A stretch of DNA of 64,000 bases from UBA3839 sp963627995 (lineage in GTDB: Bacteria > Bacteroidota > Bacteroidia > Bacteroidales > Bacteroidaceae). The stretch lies in assembly GCA_963627995.1 (NCBI GenBank), contig CAVGCV010000002.1, positions 186,001 to 250,000 on the forward strand. The letters are read 5' to 3'. The notes below the pieces were generated by a model. It did not search any database, was not told where the DNA came from, and saw only the letters and a program-made list of their open reading frames with translations. Positions 34,341 through 43,621 of the stretch are shown here, in pieces. Every line of letters begins with the position of its first letter. The stretch's first letter is position 1. The translations under genes were made by a program, and so were the position numbers.

Positions 34341-35906
34341 ATGAATGAGATAGAAAGACGACGAACTTTTGCCATCATTTCCCACCCTGACGCCGGAAAG
34401 ACGACGCTGACGGAGAAGCTGCTGCTCTTCGGAGGACAGATACAGGTGGCGGGGGCCGTGAAGTCGAACAAAATCAAGAAAACCGCCACCAGCGACTGGA
34501 TGGACATCGAGAAGCAGCGCGGCATCTCGGTCTCCACGTCGGTGATGGAGTTCGACTACAAGGACTACAAGGTGAACATACTCGACACACCCGGCCACCA
34601 GGACTTTGCGGAGGACACGTTCCGCACGCTCACAGCCGTGGACAGTGCGATTATCGTCATCGACGGGGCCAAGGGCGTGGAGGCGCAGACACGCAAGCTC
34701 ATGACCGTGTGCCGGATGCGGAAAACGCCCGTCATCGTGTTCATCAACAAGATGGACCGCGAGGGGCGCGACCCTTTCGACCTGCTCGACGAGGTGGAGA
34801 ACGAACTGCAAATCAAGGTGCGCCCCCTGTCGTGGCCCATCAATCAGGGACAGCGTTTCAAGGGAGTGTATAACATCTACGAAAACAGCCTCAACCTCTT
34901 CACGCCCGACAAGCAGATGGTGACGGAAAAGGTGCAGGTGGATGTCGACAGCGATGAACTCGACCGCAGGGTGGGCGAGGCGGATGCGCGGAAACTTCGC
35001 GAAGACCTCGAACTGATTGAGGGCGTATATCCGGCGTTCGACGCGGGCACCTACCTCAATGCCGATGTCGCCCCCGTGTTCTTCGGGTCGGCCCTGAACA
35101 ACTTTGGCGTGCAGGAACTGCTCGACTGCTTCGTGCGCATCGCTCCCAGCCCGCGCCCGACAACCGCCGAAGAGCGGGTCGTAAAGCCCGAAGAGCCGAA
35201 GTTCACAGGATTCGTATTCAAGATAACAGCGAACATCGACCCCAACCACCGCTCTTGCACGGCCTTCTGCAAGGTTTGCTCCGGGCGGTTCGTGCGCAAC
35301 GCCCCCTACCTGCACGTCCGACAGGGGAAGACGGTGCGCTTCTCGTCGCCCACCCAGTTCATGGCGCAGAAGAAGAGCACAATAGAGGAAGCCTATCCAG
35401 GCGACATCGTGGGCTTGCCCGACAACGGCATCTTCAAAATCGGCGACACGCTGACCGAGGGCGAGCTACTGCACTTCAAGGGACTGCCGAGCTTCTCGCC
35501 CGAAATGTTCAAGTACATCGAGAACGCCGACCCCATGAAGACCAAGCAGCTGGAGAAAGGCATCAACCAGCTGATGGACGAGGGCGTGGCGCAGCTCTTC
35601 GTCAATCAGTTTAACGGACGCAAGCTCATCGGCACTGTCGGCCAGCTCCAGTTCGAAGTCATCCAATACCGCTTGGAGAACGAGTACAACGCGCTCTGCC
35701 GCTGGGAATCCGCCAACCTCTACAAGGCCTGCTGGATTGAGAGCGACGACGAGGCGGAATACGAGAACTTCAAGAAGCGCAAATACCAGTACATGGCGAA
35801 AGACCGCGAGGGGCGCGACGTGTTCCTCGCCGACTCAAACTACGTGCTGATGATGGCGCAGCAGGACTTCAAGCACATCAAGTTCCATTTCACCAGCGAG
35901 TTCTAA
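34341..35906 (+). CDS. prfC: Peptide chain release factor 3
   Basis: The 521-residue translational GTPase removes RF1/RF2 from the ribosome after termination. The G1 loop is SHPDAGKTT at 14-22, G3 is DTPGHQDF and G4 is NKMD (FINKMDREGRDPFDLLDE). Length and C-terminal domain are normal for RF3. It lies 12 nt after rfbD. Confidence 0.96.
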   Translation: MNEIERRRTFAIISHPDAGKTTLTEKLLLFGGQIQVAGAVKSNKIKKTATSDWMDIEKQRGISVSTSVMEFDYKDYKVNILDTPGHQDFAEDTFRTLTAVDSAIIVIDGAKGVEAQTRKLMTVCRMRKTPVIVFINKMDREGRDPFDLLDEVENELQIKVRPLSWPINQGQRFKGVYNIYENSLNLFTPDKQMVTEKVQVDVDSDELDRRVGEADARKLREDLELIEGVYPAFDAGTYLNADVAPVFFGSALNNFGVQELLDCFVRIAPSPRPTTAEERVVKPEEPKFTGFVFKITANIDPNHRSCTAFCKVCSGRFVRNAPYLHVRQGKTVRFSSPTQFMAQKKSTIEEAYPGDIVGLPDNGIFKIGDTLTEGELLHFKGLPSFSPEMFKYIENADPMKTKQLEKGINQLMDEGVAQLFVNQFNGRKLIGTVGQLQFEVIQYRLENEYNALCRWESANLYKACWIESDDEAEYENFKKRKYQYMAKDREGRDVFLADSNYVLMMAQQDFKHIKFHFTSEF

Positions 35907-35939
35907 GCATCGGAACTCGCCGAAACCCCAACGACACGA

Positions 35940-36506
35940 ATGTTACAGGACGAAGTAAAGAAAGCCGTGGAGGTGATGCGCGCGGGCGGTGTCATCCTCT
36001 ACCCCACGGACACCGTGTGGGGCATCGGCTGCGACGCGACCAACGAAGAAGCCGTCCGCCGCGTTTATGAAATAAAACGTCGCGACGACAGCAAAGCACT
36101 CATCTGCCTGGTCGACAGCGAGGCCCGCATCGGCCGCTACGTCCGCAACGTGGCCGACGTGACGTGGAACATGATTGAGCTCGCCACAAAGCCGCTCACC
36201 ATCATCTTCAGCAACGCTACGGGGCTTGCCCCCGGCCTCCTCGCCGAGGACGGCAGCGTAGGCATCCGCGTGACGCGCGAGGAGTTTTCCCACGCGCTCT
36301 GCTTCCGTTTCCAAAAGCCCATCGTTTCCACCAGCGCCAACATCAGCGGCGAGCCCACGGCAAGGACGTTCGATGAGATTTCCGAAGAAATCAAGAGCTC
36401 CGTCGATTACGTGGTGCGCTACAACCAGCGCAGCAAGGAGAAACGGCAGCCGTCGAGCGTCGTGAAGATGGGGACGAACGGCGAGTTCACCATCATCCGC
36501 CCGTAA
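35940..36506 (+). CDS. tsaC: L-threonylcarbamoyladenylate synthase (Sua5/YrdC family)
   Basis: The 188-residue YrdC-domain protein makes threonylcarbamoyl-AMP for the t6A modification of tRNAs. Conserved phrases are GGVILYPTDTVWGIGCDA, YEIKRRDDSKALICLV and STSANISGEP. It lacks the extra C-terminal Sua5 domain. It lies 33 nt after prfC and 38 nt before the ClC gene. Confidence 0.92.
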   Translation: MLQDEVKKAVEVMRAGGVILYPTDTVWGIGCDATNEEAVRRVYEIKRRDDSKALICLVDSEARIGRYVRNVADVTWNMIELATKPLTIIFSNATGLAPGLLAEDGSVGIRVTREEFSHALCFRFQKPIVSTSANISGEPTARTFDEISEEIKSSVDYVVRYNQRSKEKRQPSSVVKMGTNGEFTIIRP

Positions 36507-36544
36507 CACCTCCCCGACCGGAAACCGACTGACACGGAGTACGC

Positions 36545-38365
36545 ATGAAAGGAATGTCCATACGGATGCGGCGGCGCGAGGTGCGCGTGCTGAACACGCT
36601 CACGCGCTGGCTCACACGCGGCCGCAGCCACAGGCAGGTCGTGCTGTCGCTGAGCCTTGTGGTCGGTCTTTGCACGGGAGTCGCGGCATTCGTCCTGAAA
36701 TTTCTCGTGGAAGAAATCCGCGCGCTCCTGACACGCGGATTCTCCGACAGCGAGGTGAACGGCCTCTACCTGCTCTATCCCGCCGTGGGCATCCTGCTGA
36801 CCGCCCTGTTCATCCGCTACGTAGTACGCGACGACATCGGCCACGGCGTGACCAAAATCCTGTACGCCATCTCGCGGAAACGCGCACGCATCCGTCCCCA
36901 CAACCGCTGGACGAGCGTCGTAGCCAGCGCCATCACCATCGGCTTCGGCGGTTCGGTCGGCGCCGAGGCCCCCATCGTGCTGACAGGCTCGGCGTTCGGA
37001 TCCGACCTCGGCAAGCGTTTCCACCTTGCCCCCAACACCATGATGCTGCTCGTGGGCTGCGGAGCTGCCGGCGCGGTGGCAGGCATCTTCAAAGCCCCCA
37101 TCGCGGGCATGATGTTCGTGCTCGAGGTGCTGATGCTCGACCTCAACATGGCGTCACTCCTGCCGCTACTGGCCACGAGCATCACCTCCGTCTGCGTCTC
37201 CTACGCCCTCTACGGCACAGCCTCCATGTTCAGCTTCTCGCTCGACAAGGCGTTCACCATCGACGTGATTCCCGGCTGCATCCTACTCGGCGTGTTTTGC
37301 GGCTTGGTATCGCTCTACTTCACGCGCACGATGAACGGTTTCGAGCGGCTATTCGCCAAGCTGCGGAAGCCATGGGCCAAGTTCGTCGTGGGTGCGGGCG
37401 TGCTGGGCCTTCTCATCTATTTCTTCCCCGTCCTCTATGGCGAGGGCTACGACGTGATTTCGCAGCTGATTGACAACGCCCCGGCCGACGACATCATGCA
37501 CAACACCTTTTTCTACGGTCACGGGGGCAACAGCCTCATCATCTACCTCTCCCTGGTGCTACTGATGAAAGTGTTTGCCTCCACCGCCACCAACGGCGGC
37601 GGCGGATGTGGCGGAGTGTTCGCGCCGAGCCTCTACGTCGGAGCGTTGTCGGGCTTCGTCTTTGCCAACATCTGGGACCGCCTGCTGTCGCTGACGTTGG
37701 GTTCTTCGGGCTTCCTGCTGCCAAAGAACTGCGTCCTCTTCGGCATGGCCGGGCTGATGTCGGGCGTGATGCACGCACCGCTCACAGGCATATTCCTCAT
37801 CGCCGAGCTTACGGGCGGCTACGCCCTCTTCGTCCCCATCATGATTGTGTCGGCCGTCTCCTACCTCACCATCAACGTGTTCGAGCCGCACAGCATCTAC
37901 GCCATGCGCTTGGCGCGCACGGGCGAGCTGATCACGCACGACAAGGACAAGGCCATCCTCACCATCCTCAACCTCGGCTCGCTGCTGGAGAAAGACTTCC
38001 TCCGCGTCAGCCCCGACTGGAAGCTCGACAAGATTGTCGTGGCCATCACGAACTCGCACCGCAACCTCTTCCCCGTAGTCGACAAGTCGGGACGGCTGAT
38101 GGGCGTGATGTCGCTCGACTCCGTGCGCAAGGTGATGTTCCGCCCCGAGCTCTACCACAAGTACACCGTCAGGTCCTTCATGAAAGAACCGCCCGCCGTG
38201 CTCACCACGTCCGACACGCTGAAAGTGGCCGCTGCGAAGTTCGACGAGACCCGTGCATGGAACCTGCCTGTGGTCGACGAGGACGGACGCTTCATCGGCT
38301 TCATCTCGCGCTCCGGCCTTTTCAACTCCTACCGGCAGACGCTCGTGGACTTCACGGCGGAGTAG
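36545..38365 (+). CDS. ClC-type chloride channel/antiporter with CBS pair
   Basis: The 606-residue protein has a ClC transmembrane domain (about 30-450) and two C-terminal CBS domains (about 470-600). GSVGAEAP at 136-143 contains the gating glutamate E141, and GGCGGVFAPSLYVGA near 353-367 is the GxFxP motif. The usual selectivity-filter GSGIP is replaced by DIGHGV, so ion selectivity is uncertain. The CBS domains suggest control by adenine nucleotides. It ends the housekeeping run. Confidence 0.9.
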   Translation: MKGMSIRMRRREVRVLNTLTRWLTRGRSHRQVVLSLSLVVGLCTGVAAFVLKFLVEEIRALLTRGFSDSEVNGLYLLYPAVGILLTALFIRYVVRDDIGHGVTKILYAISRKRARIRPHNRWTSVVASAITIGFGGSVGAEAPIVLTGSAFGSDLGKRFHLAPNTMMLLVGCGAAGAVAGIFKAPIAGMMFVLEVLMLDLNMASLLPLLATSITSVCVSYALYGTASMFSFSLDKAFTIDVIPGCILLGVFCGLVSLYFTRTMNGFERLFAKLRKPWAKFVVGAGVLGLLIYFFPVLYGEGYDVISQLIDNAPADDIMHNTFFYGHGGNSLIIYLSLVLLMKVFASTATNGGGGCGGVFAPSLYVGALSGFVFANIWDRLLSLTLGSSGFLLPKNCVLFGMAGLMSGVMHAPLTGIFLIAELTGGYALFVPIMIVSAVSYLTINVFEPHSIYAMRLARTGELITHDKDKAILTILNLGSLLEKDFLRVSPDWKLDKIVVAITNSHRNLFPVVDKSGRLMGVMSLDSVRKVMFRPELYHKYTVRSFMKEPPAVLTTSDTLKVAAAKFDETRAWNLPVVDEDGRFIGFISRSGLFNSYRQTLVDFTAE

Positions 38366-38396
38366 TCCTCCATTCCCTTTTCTCCTTTTCTCCTTT

Positions 38397-38489
38397 TCAC
38401 CCATCCGGCTGGCTCGCTTTCCACTGCGAGGGCGACATCCCGTACCTGTCGCGGAAGCACTTGCTGAAATAGGCGGGCGACGAGAAAAA
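38397..38489 (-). pseudogene. C-terminal fossil of an AraC-type regulator
   Basis: On the minus strand the sequence encodes FFSSPAYFSKCFRDRYGMSP followed by SQWKASQPDG and a stop, which is the end of an AraC-family helix-turn-helix domain (normally GFSSPAYFSKCFR...). The similarity ends abruptly before FFSS and no upstream gene body remains. In Bacteroidetes such C-termini belong to AraC regulators or hybrid two-component systems beside sugar-use genes; the GH127 gene starts about 90 nt away. Confidence 0.65.
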
Positions 38490-38524
38490 GCACCATTTTG
38501 AAACCCCGTGCGGCGCAGAGTGCA

Positions 38525-38532
38525 TAACTTTG
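38525..38532 (+). promoter_or_regulatory. -7 element of the GH127 gene
   Basis: TAACTTTG matches the consensus, 46 nt before the start codon. A TTTG at 38497-38500 is 24 nt away, slightly too far for a standard -33 element. Confidence 0.5.
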
Positions 38533-38578
38533 CGTCCGAGAACCACCACCTATTATTTATTCCCTAACAACAACCATC

Positions 38579-41500
38579 ATGAACACCAACCTTCACCTTC
38601 GGGCCACGACCGTGCGGTACACACTGCTCCTGCTGCTCCTCCTCGCAGGGCTGCCCATGCGCTCCCACGCGCAAAAGACGAACATCGCCCTCGCCGGCAC
38701 GCCCAATGCCCCCGACGTAGGGTGCAGCTACTGCACCACATGGAACGACCTCGCCGCCATCAACAACGGTCTCACCGGCACCGCCAACGCCGACATGTGG
38801 GGCACGTACAGCGGCACGCGGAAGCCGGCCTCCGAATGGGTCACCTACACATGGGCGCGCCGCCAGCGCGTGGACGCCGCCTCCGTGTGGTTCTGGCAGG
38901 ACGGCACCGGCGTATTCCTCCCCGCATCGTGGAGGATACAATACTATGACAGGAACGCGCGCGCATGGGCCGACGTCACGGGCGCATCCGCCTACCCCGT
39001 CAACGCCACCAACGAGGAGTGCGCCGTCACATTCGACGCGGTGGAGACCAACCAGCTGCGCCTCCGCATCGACTGCGCCCCGGTCGGCAGCGCCTACGGA
39101 GCAGTCTGCGTGACGGAATGGGCCGCTTATGGCGAGGCCGTGGAGACGGGCGACGTGACCTACGGCGACTACCCCATCGCCAACGTGCCGTTCAGCAGCG
39201 TGAAGCTGTCCGACACGTTCTGGTCGCAACGCATCGCGCAGAACCAGCAGGTCACCATCCCCATCGCGCTGAAGCAGTGCTACGACAACGGCCGCCTCGA
39301 CAACTTCAAGAAGGCGGCGGGCGCGATGGAAGGCTACTTCGTGGGCGACAACACCTTCGACGACACCGACATCTACAAGATTGTCGAGGGCATGGCCTAC
39401 AGCATCCAGGCCAGCTACAGCAAGGAGCTCGACGACGAGATGGACATGCTCATCTCGTGGATCGCCCGGGCGCAGGAGCCCGACGGCTACCTCATGACCG
39501 CCCGCACCGCCGCCCAGCCGGGAAAGATGCACTCCTGGCTCGGCGCGAGCCGATGGGAGAAGGACCCCGACCTGAGCCACGAGCTCTACAACTGCGGACA
39601 CCTCTACGAGGCGGCCGTGGCCCACTACATCTCCACGGGCAAGACCACGCTGCTCGACGTTGCCGTCAAGAGCGCCGACCTCCTCGTCAAGGACTTCCTC
39701 GAGGGCGGGCTCCGCTATGAGCCGGGACACCAGATTGTGGAGATGGGGCTCGTGAAGATGTACCGCGTGACGGGCAAGCAGCAGTACCTGCGCCTGGCCA
39801 AGTACTTCCTCGACCTGCGCGGCGCGCGCGGTGTGATGCGCAGGGAATACAGCCAGAGCCACCAGCCCGTGACGGCACAGACCGAAGCCGTCGGGCACGC
39901 CGTGCGCGCGGGCTACATGTACAGCGGCATGACCGACGTGGCCGCCATCATGGACGACGACAGCTACCGCGACGCCATCGGCGCGCTTTGGGACAACGTG
40001 GTCGGCAAGAAGTTCTACATCAACGGCGGCATCGGCGCGCTCCACAACGGCGAGGCGTTCGGCGCCAACTACGAGCTGCCCAACGCTTCGGCCTACTGCG
40101 AGACGTGCGCCGCCATCAGCAACGTCTACTGGAACCACCGCATGTTCCTCCTGACGGGCGACGCAAAATACTACGACGTGCTCGAGCGCTCGCTCTACAA
40201 CGGCGTCATCAGCGGCATCGGGCTCGACGGCAGGACGTTCTTCTACCCCAACCCGCTTGCCTCCACCGGCGGCTACAAGCGCAGCGAGTGGTTCGGCTGC
40301 GCCTGCTGCCCCAGCAACCTCTGCCGCTTCATACCCTCCGTGCCGGGCTACGCCTATGCACACCGCGGCGACAGCATCTACGTGAGCCTCTACATGCAGA
40401 GCGCCACCACCATCGACCTCGGCAACGGCCGCAGCGTCGGCCTCTCGCAACAGACCGAATACCCGTGGAAGGGCGACATCGCCGTCAAAATCGACAAGTG
40501 CGACACCGACGCCGCGCTCACACTCATGCTCCGCCTGCCGGGATGGGCACAGGGACAGCCCGTGCCGAGCGACCTCTACGCCTACACCGCACCTGCGGCG
40601 GCCGCCGTCAGGCTCTACGTGAACGGCGTGGAGACGCCCTACACGCTCGCCGACGGCTACATGGCAGTCAGCCGCACCTGGGCGGCGGGCGACGCCGTGA
40701 CGTTCTCGCTGCCGATGGACGTGCACAAGACCATCGCCAACGAGGCCGTGGCGGACGATGCCAACCGCGTGGCCCTGGAGCGCGGGCCCATCCTCTACTG
40801 CCTGGAATGGTGCGACAACGACCATGTCGGGAGCTGCATCGTCGACGACGCAGCGACAGCCAGCCCCGAGTGGACCGACGGGCTGGGCGGCGTCTACAGC
40901 CTGTCCGTCGCCGGGAAGAAAGCCACCTACGACGCATCGGGCGCGGTGGTGGTCGCCGACGCGCAGCTGACGGCCATCCCCTACTACGCCTGGAACAACC
41001 GGGGCAGCGCCGGGGCCATGGAGGTGTGGATTCCGCGCGACGCGAGCCTCGCCCAGCCCGTCCGCATCGACCTGACCGCCGACACCGTCCGTGTGGAGCT
41101 GGAGGCGCTGCCCTTCACCGACACGGGCGCGGCCACCTATGACAGCACGCCCTACGCCATCGACAAGGGTCTGCTGGAGGACGCGCTGGGCATCGCGGCG
41201 GCCAGCCTCCCGGCGGCTTTCAGCGCAGGCGAGCTGACGCTCGAGGCCATTGAGCCCGACGGCACGGCCAACGCCCAACAAACGGCCATCGCGCCGGGAC
41301 AGTGGTTCGACGGCAGCGGCCGCGTCGTGTCGTGGGGCGCGGACGCCCGCGTCTTCAGCGAGTTCAGCACCGCCACCTGCGTCCTCTCCGTCGGGCAGTA
41401 CCCCGCCCGTTGCCAAGTGGGCGACCGCTACACATTCACGCAAGTCCTTTCCTACGCAGGGGCAGACAACGCCTACCGCCGCCGTCTGCCCCTGCGCGTG

Positions 41501-41674
41501 ACCCTCCGCATCGTGGACAGCCTCACGCCGGCAGCCGTCGCCGCGCCTTCGGCAGCCGCCGGCGGCGACCGCCACAGCCCCGCCTACGACCTCACGGGAC
41601 GCGCGGTCGACGCCGGCAGCCCGTCGCTTCCGCACGGCGTGTACATCGTCGGCGGCCAGAAGATACTGCGCTAA
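38579..41674 (+). CDS. GH127 beta-L-arabinofuranosidase with F5/8-type domain
   Basis: The 1031-residue secreted protein has a signal peptide (LLLLLLLAGLPMRSHAQ). An N-terminal galactose-binding-like domain (about 35-190) precedes the GH127 alpha/alpha barrel (about 195-730). The zinc/active-site residues are present: E508 and C510 in AYCETC, and C576-C577 in GCACCPSN, with a cysteine nucleophile as in HypBA1. Extra C-terminal beta domains end in a short tail (GVYIVGGQKILR). It should remove beta-L-arabinofuranose from arabinan, extensin or glycoprotein side chains. It stands alone next to the regulator fossil. Confidence 0.88.
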   Translation: MNTNLHLRATTVRYTLLLLLLLAGLPMRSHAQKTNIALAGTPNAPDVGCSYCTTWNDLAAINNGLTGTANADMWGTYSGTRKPASEWVTYTWARRQRVDAASVWFWQDGTGVFLPASWRIQYYDRNARAWADVTGASAYPVNATNEECAVTFDAVETNQLRLRIDCAPVGSAYGAVCVTEWAAYGEAVETGDVTYGDYPIANVPFSSVKLSDTFWSQRIAQNQQVTIPIALKQCYDNGRLDNFKKAAGAMEGYFVGDNTFDDTDIYKIVEGMAYSIQASYSKELDDEMDMLISWIARAQEPDGYLMTARTAAQPGKMHSWLGASRWEKDPDLSHELYNCGHLYEAAVAHYISTGKTTLLDVAVKSADLLVKDFLEGGLRYEPGHQIVEMGLVKMYRVTGKQQYLRLAKYFLDLRGARGVMRREYSQSHQPVTAQTEAVGHAVRAGYMYSGMTDVAAIMDDDSYRDAIGALWDNVVGKKFYINGGIGALHNGEAFGANYELPNASAYCETCAAISNVYWNHRMFLLTGDAKYYDVLERSLYNGVISGIGLDGRTFFYPNPLASTGGYKRSEWFGCACCPSNLCRFIPSVPGYAYAHRGDSIYVSLYMQSATTIDLGNGRSVGLSQQTEYPWKGDIAVKIDKCDTDAALTLMLRLPGWAQGQPVPSDLYAYTAPAAAAVRLYVNGVETPYTLADGYMAVSRTWAAGDAVTFSLPMDVHKTIANEAVADDANRVALERGPILYCLEWCDNDHVGSCIVDDAATASPEWTDGLGGVYSLSVAGKKATYDASGAVVVADAQLTAIPYYAWNNRGSAGAMEVWIPRDASLAQPVRIDLTADTVRVELEALPFTDTGAATYDSTPYAIDKGLLEDALGIAAASLPAAFSAGELTLEAIEPDGTANAQQTAIAPGQWFDGSGRVVSWGADARVFSEFSTATCVLSVGQYPARCQVGDRYTFTQVLSYAGADNAYRRRLPLRVTLRIVDSLTPAAVAAPSAAAGGDRHSPAYDLTGRAVDAGSPSLPHGVYIVGGQKILR

Positions 41675-41708
41675 GCGGAGCGCCCCACGAGGCCCGGCAC
41701 ACAAGAAG

Positions 41709-41772
41709 CAGCGCGGGCTGCCGTCCCCCCCGGTCTTCAACTCCGAAGACCCGGGAACGGCAGCCCGCGCTG
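41709..41772. terminator. Bidirectional terminator between convergent genes
   Basis: CAGCGCGGGCTGCCGT (41709-41724) pairs perfectly with its complement at 41757-41772, with a further GGTCTTC/GAAGACC stem inside. It separates the + strand GH127 gene from the - strand lipoprotein gene. Confidence 0.75.
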
Positions 41773-41797
41773 TCCTTGTACGCCCGCCGGCGGACAG

Positions 41798-43123
41798 TCA
41801 CTCCTCGACGGTCACCTGCCCCTCCATCTTCGCGAACTTCAGCGCCGCGCGTACAAAGTCCTTCGTCTCCGGGTTGCATCCCTTCATCCTGACCGTGCGC
41901 AAGGCGGCGCATCCGAGGAACATGTCCACCGACGCACTCCTTAGCTTTTTCCGCTGCTTCCCGGAGGAGGCACCGATGCTCTCCGCCCGCGTTTCGACGA
42001 GCTTGCGGAGATTCCAGCCCGAGAGGTCGAGCGTCTCCAGCTTCCCGCAACGGGAGAACATCCCCGACACGTCCGTCACCTTGTCCACGTTCCACCCGGA
42101 GAGGTCGAGCGCGCGCAGGCTTGCACAGTCAGAGAAGACGCCCTGCATCGAGGTCACATGGCCCGTGTCCAGCCTCTTCACGTCCAAGTCGGCCAGCAGG
42201 GGATTTCCGGCGAAACAGTGGTCCATGCTCCCATAAAGCCAGCCCGTCTTCGTGCCGGTCAGGTGCTCCGCGCCGTTGATGCTGAACGACACGAGCTTCG
42301 CGCAGTCCCTCACCTCGAAGCGCAGCTGCGCCGGCCCCTTGCCGCCGTCGAACACCACGCGGCCCTTTTGGCCCACGTAGCCCGTGTTCACCGCCTTCAG
42401 GTCGTTGCCGTCGGAGCCTACGGCCTGCAGGCGCGCGAACGCGATGTCCGACCCGTCGCTCGTGGCGTACGTGATGGCCGGCTCGCGCAGATAAATCCAC
42501 GTCCCGCCGCTCCACGGATCAGTCGCAGGCCGCGAAATGCCCTCGGGGCCGTAGTCGTACCCAAGTGACCCGATTTCCTTCGTCGTTTTCCCTTTCGCGT
42601 CGAACTCGCGGATGTTCAGGCGTCCCGTGAAGTCCCACGACACGTCGCTCTCACTCGCCTCCAGCACAAAGACAGGCACTTCGGCGTACACCTGCAGCCC
42701 GCCCGCCGCGCCATCGGTCAGTTCGAGACCCGCAAGCTCAAGATAGTAGTCTTCTTGCGGACGGAGGTCATGCCAATAGATTCCCAGCCTGACGCCCTCC
42801 TTTTTCGCCTTCCAGTAATCGACAAGGACCTTGGCCATCGACGCCGGCTTCACCTCCAGCGGAAAAGACAAGGACAGCATGACACCGCCATCCTTTCCCA
42901 TGACGAAGTCGGCGTAAGTGTCGTCATGGTCTTTTGGGGGGTTAATGGTTCGGATTCTCGCAATCACCCTTTTCGGCACCACCACGGCCGGCGCGCGCCC
43001 AACACGGCCGGCCAGGGCCGCAGCCGGGAGCGAGGCCGTCCCGTCGCCCAGCCCGACGGCGGCGTGCGCGCTGCATCCAGCCGCCAGCAGCGCGGCCGTT
43101 GCCATTGCAAACATTCTGTTCAT
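41798..43123 (-). CDS. BspA-like surface lipoprotein (DUF285-type repeats)
   Basis: The 441-residue protein has a lipoprotein signal (ALLAAGCS). A long beta-rich part contains HDLRPQEDYYLELAGLELTD, and the C-terminus has surface repeats of the DUF285 type (LRALDLSGWNVDKVTDVSGMFSRC). Such repeats occur on cell-surface proteins. The start at 43123 is fixed by the signal; the frame extends 144 codons further into repeat-rich intergenic DNA. On the minus strand TACCTTTA near 43177-43184 resembles a -7 element. Function unknown. Confidence 0.78.
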   Translation of the reverse strand: MNRMFAMATAALLAAGCSAHAAVGLGDGTASLPAAALAGRVGRAPAVVVPKRVIARIRTINPPKDHDDTYADFVMGKDGGVMLSLSFPLEVKPASMAKVLVDYWKAKKEGVRLGIYWHDLRPQEDYYLELAGLELTDGAAGGLQVYAEVPVFVLEASESDVSWDFTGRLNIREFDAKGKTTKEIGSLGYDYGPEGISRPATDPWSGGTWIYLREPAITYATSDGSDIAFARLQAVGSDGNDLKAVNTGYVGQKGRVVFDGGKGPAQLRFEVRDCAKLVSFSINGAEHLTGTKTGWLYGSMDHCFAGNPLLADLDVKRLDTGHVTSMQGVFSDCASLRALDLSGWNVDKVTDVSGMFSRCGKLETLDLSGWNLRKLVETRAESIGASSGKQRKKLRSASVDMFLGCAALRTVRMKGCNPETKDFVRAALKFAKMEGQVTVEE

Positions 43124-43151
43124 GGTCTCTCTCTTTTTATATAGTGAATAC

Positions 43152-43191
43152 AAGGTACAGGCTGCTTTATGGTGGATAAAGGTACAGGCTG
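43152..43191. repeat. 13-bp direct repeat before the BspA-like lipoprotein gene
   Basis: AAGGTACAGGCTG occurs at 43152-43164 and 43179-43191. The second copy overlaps the -7-like TACCTTTA of the minus strand, so the pair may be an operator or a promoter duplication. Confidence 0.45.
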
Positions 43192-43401
43192 AATCCAGCC
43201 GCCCGCGCCCCGTCCACCCCGCAGGCGCACCGTCGGGAAAGGCCGCGCCTTTTCCAACAACGCAAATATACGACAATCGCCGAAAAAGCCAGCGCTTCCC
43301 CCCGTCCGATTTTCGGCGGGCGCGCCGACATTCCGCCCTCGCCGCGCCATCCGCAACGCCTTGTCGCACAGTTTTCTGCAAGGCTGCGCGGAGCGGGGAA
43401 A

Positions 43402-43463
43402 TTTCCAAGTACTTGGAAAATAATCTCCAAGTACTTGAAAAAATATTTCCAAGTACTTGGAAA
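43402..43463. repeat. Three CAAGTACTTG palindromes at 22-bp spacing
   Basis: The cores are at 43406-43415, 43428-43437 and 43450-43459, exactly 22 bp apart. The first and third are extended to TTTCCAAGTACTTGGAAA. They are flanked by GCGGAGCG and CGCTCCGC words and by GGAAAAAACACCGCG at the right, resembling the ends of the R1-R4 hairpin family. The array lies in the 498-nt gap between the divergent lipoprotein and rhamnose genes, about 83 bp before the rhamnose promoter. Confidence 0.75.
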
Positions 43464-43541
43464 TTCCAGGCCGCCGCGCTCCGCCGGGAAAGGCGACGCG
43501 GCACGACGGAAAAAACACCGCGCGACGACGGGCGAAAAGCA

Positions 43542-43573
43542 TTTCTCGTTTTCAAAGAAAAGCATTATCTTTG
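43542..43573 (+). promoter_or_regulatory. Promoter of the rhamnose operon
   Basis: TTTC (43542-43545), 20 nt, then TATCTTTG (43566-43573), 49 nt before the first start codon. Confidence 0.65.
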
Positions 43574-43621
43574 CCCTCACGAACGACTGACACCTGACCG
43601 ACACACCTAACACACACCCTT

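Noticed and set aside
38564..41740. A 1058-codon open frame on the minus strand opposite the GH127 gene
   Set aside because: It is antisense to a well-supported gene, is Val/Arg/Ala-rich with no domain pattern, and arises from high-GC codon bias. The same applies to long antisense frames at 51280-54231 and 5674-7146.
43124..43555. An N-terminal extension of the BspA-like lipoprotein through the palindrome array
   Set aside because: The lipoprotein signal at 43123 fixes the start; the upstream residues only translate the repeat DNA.
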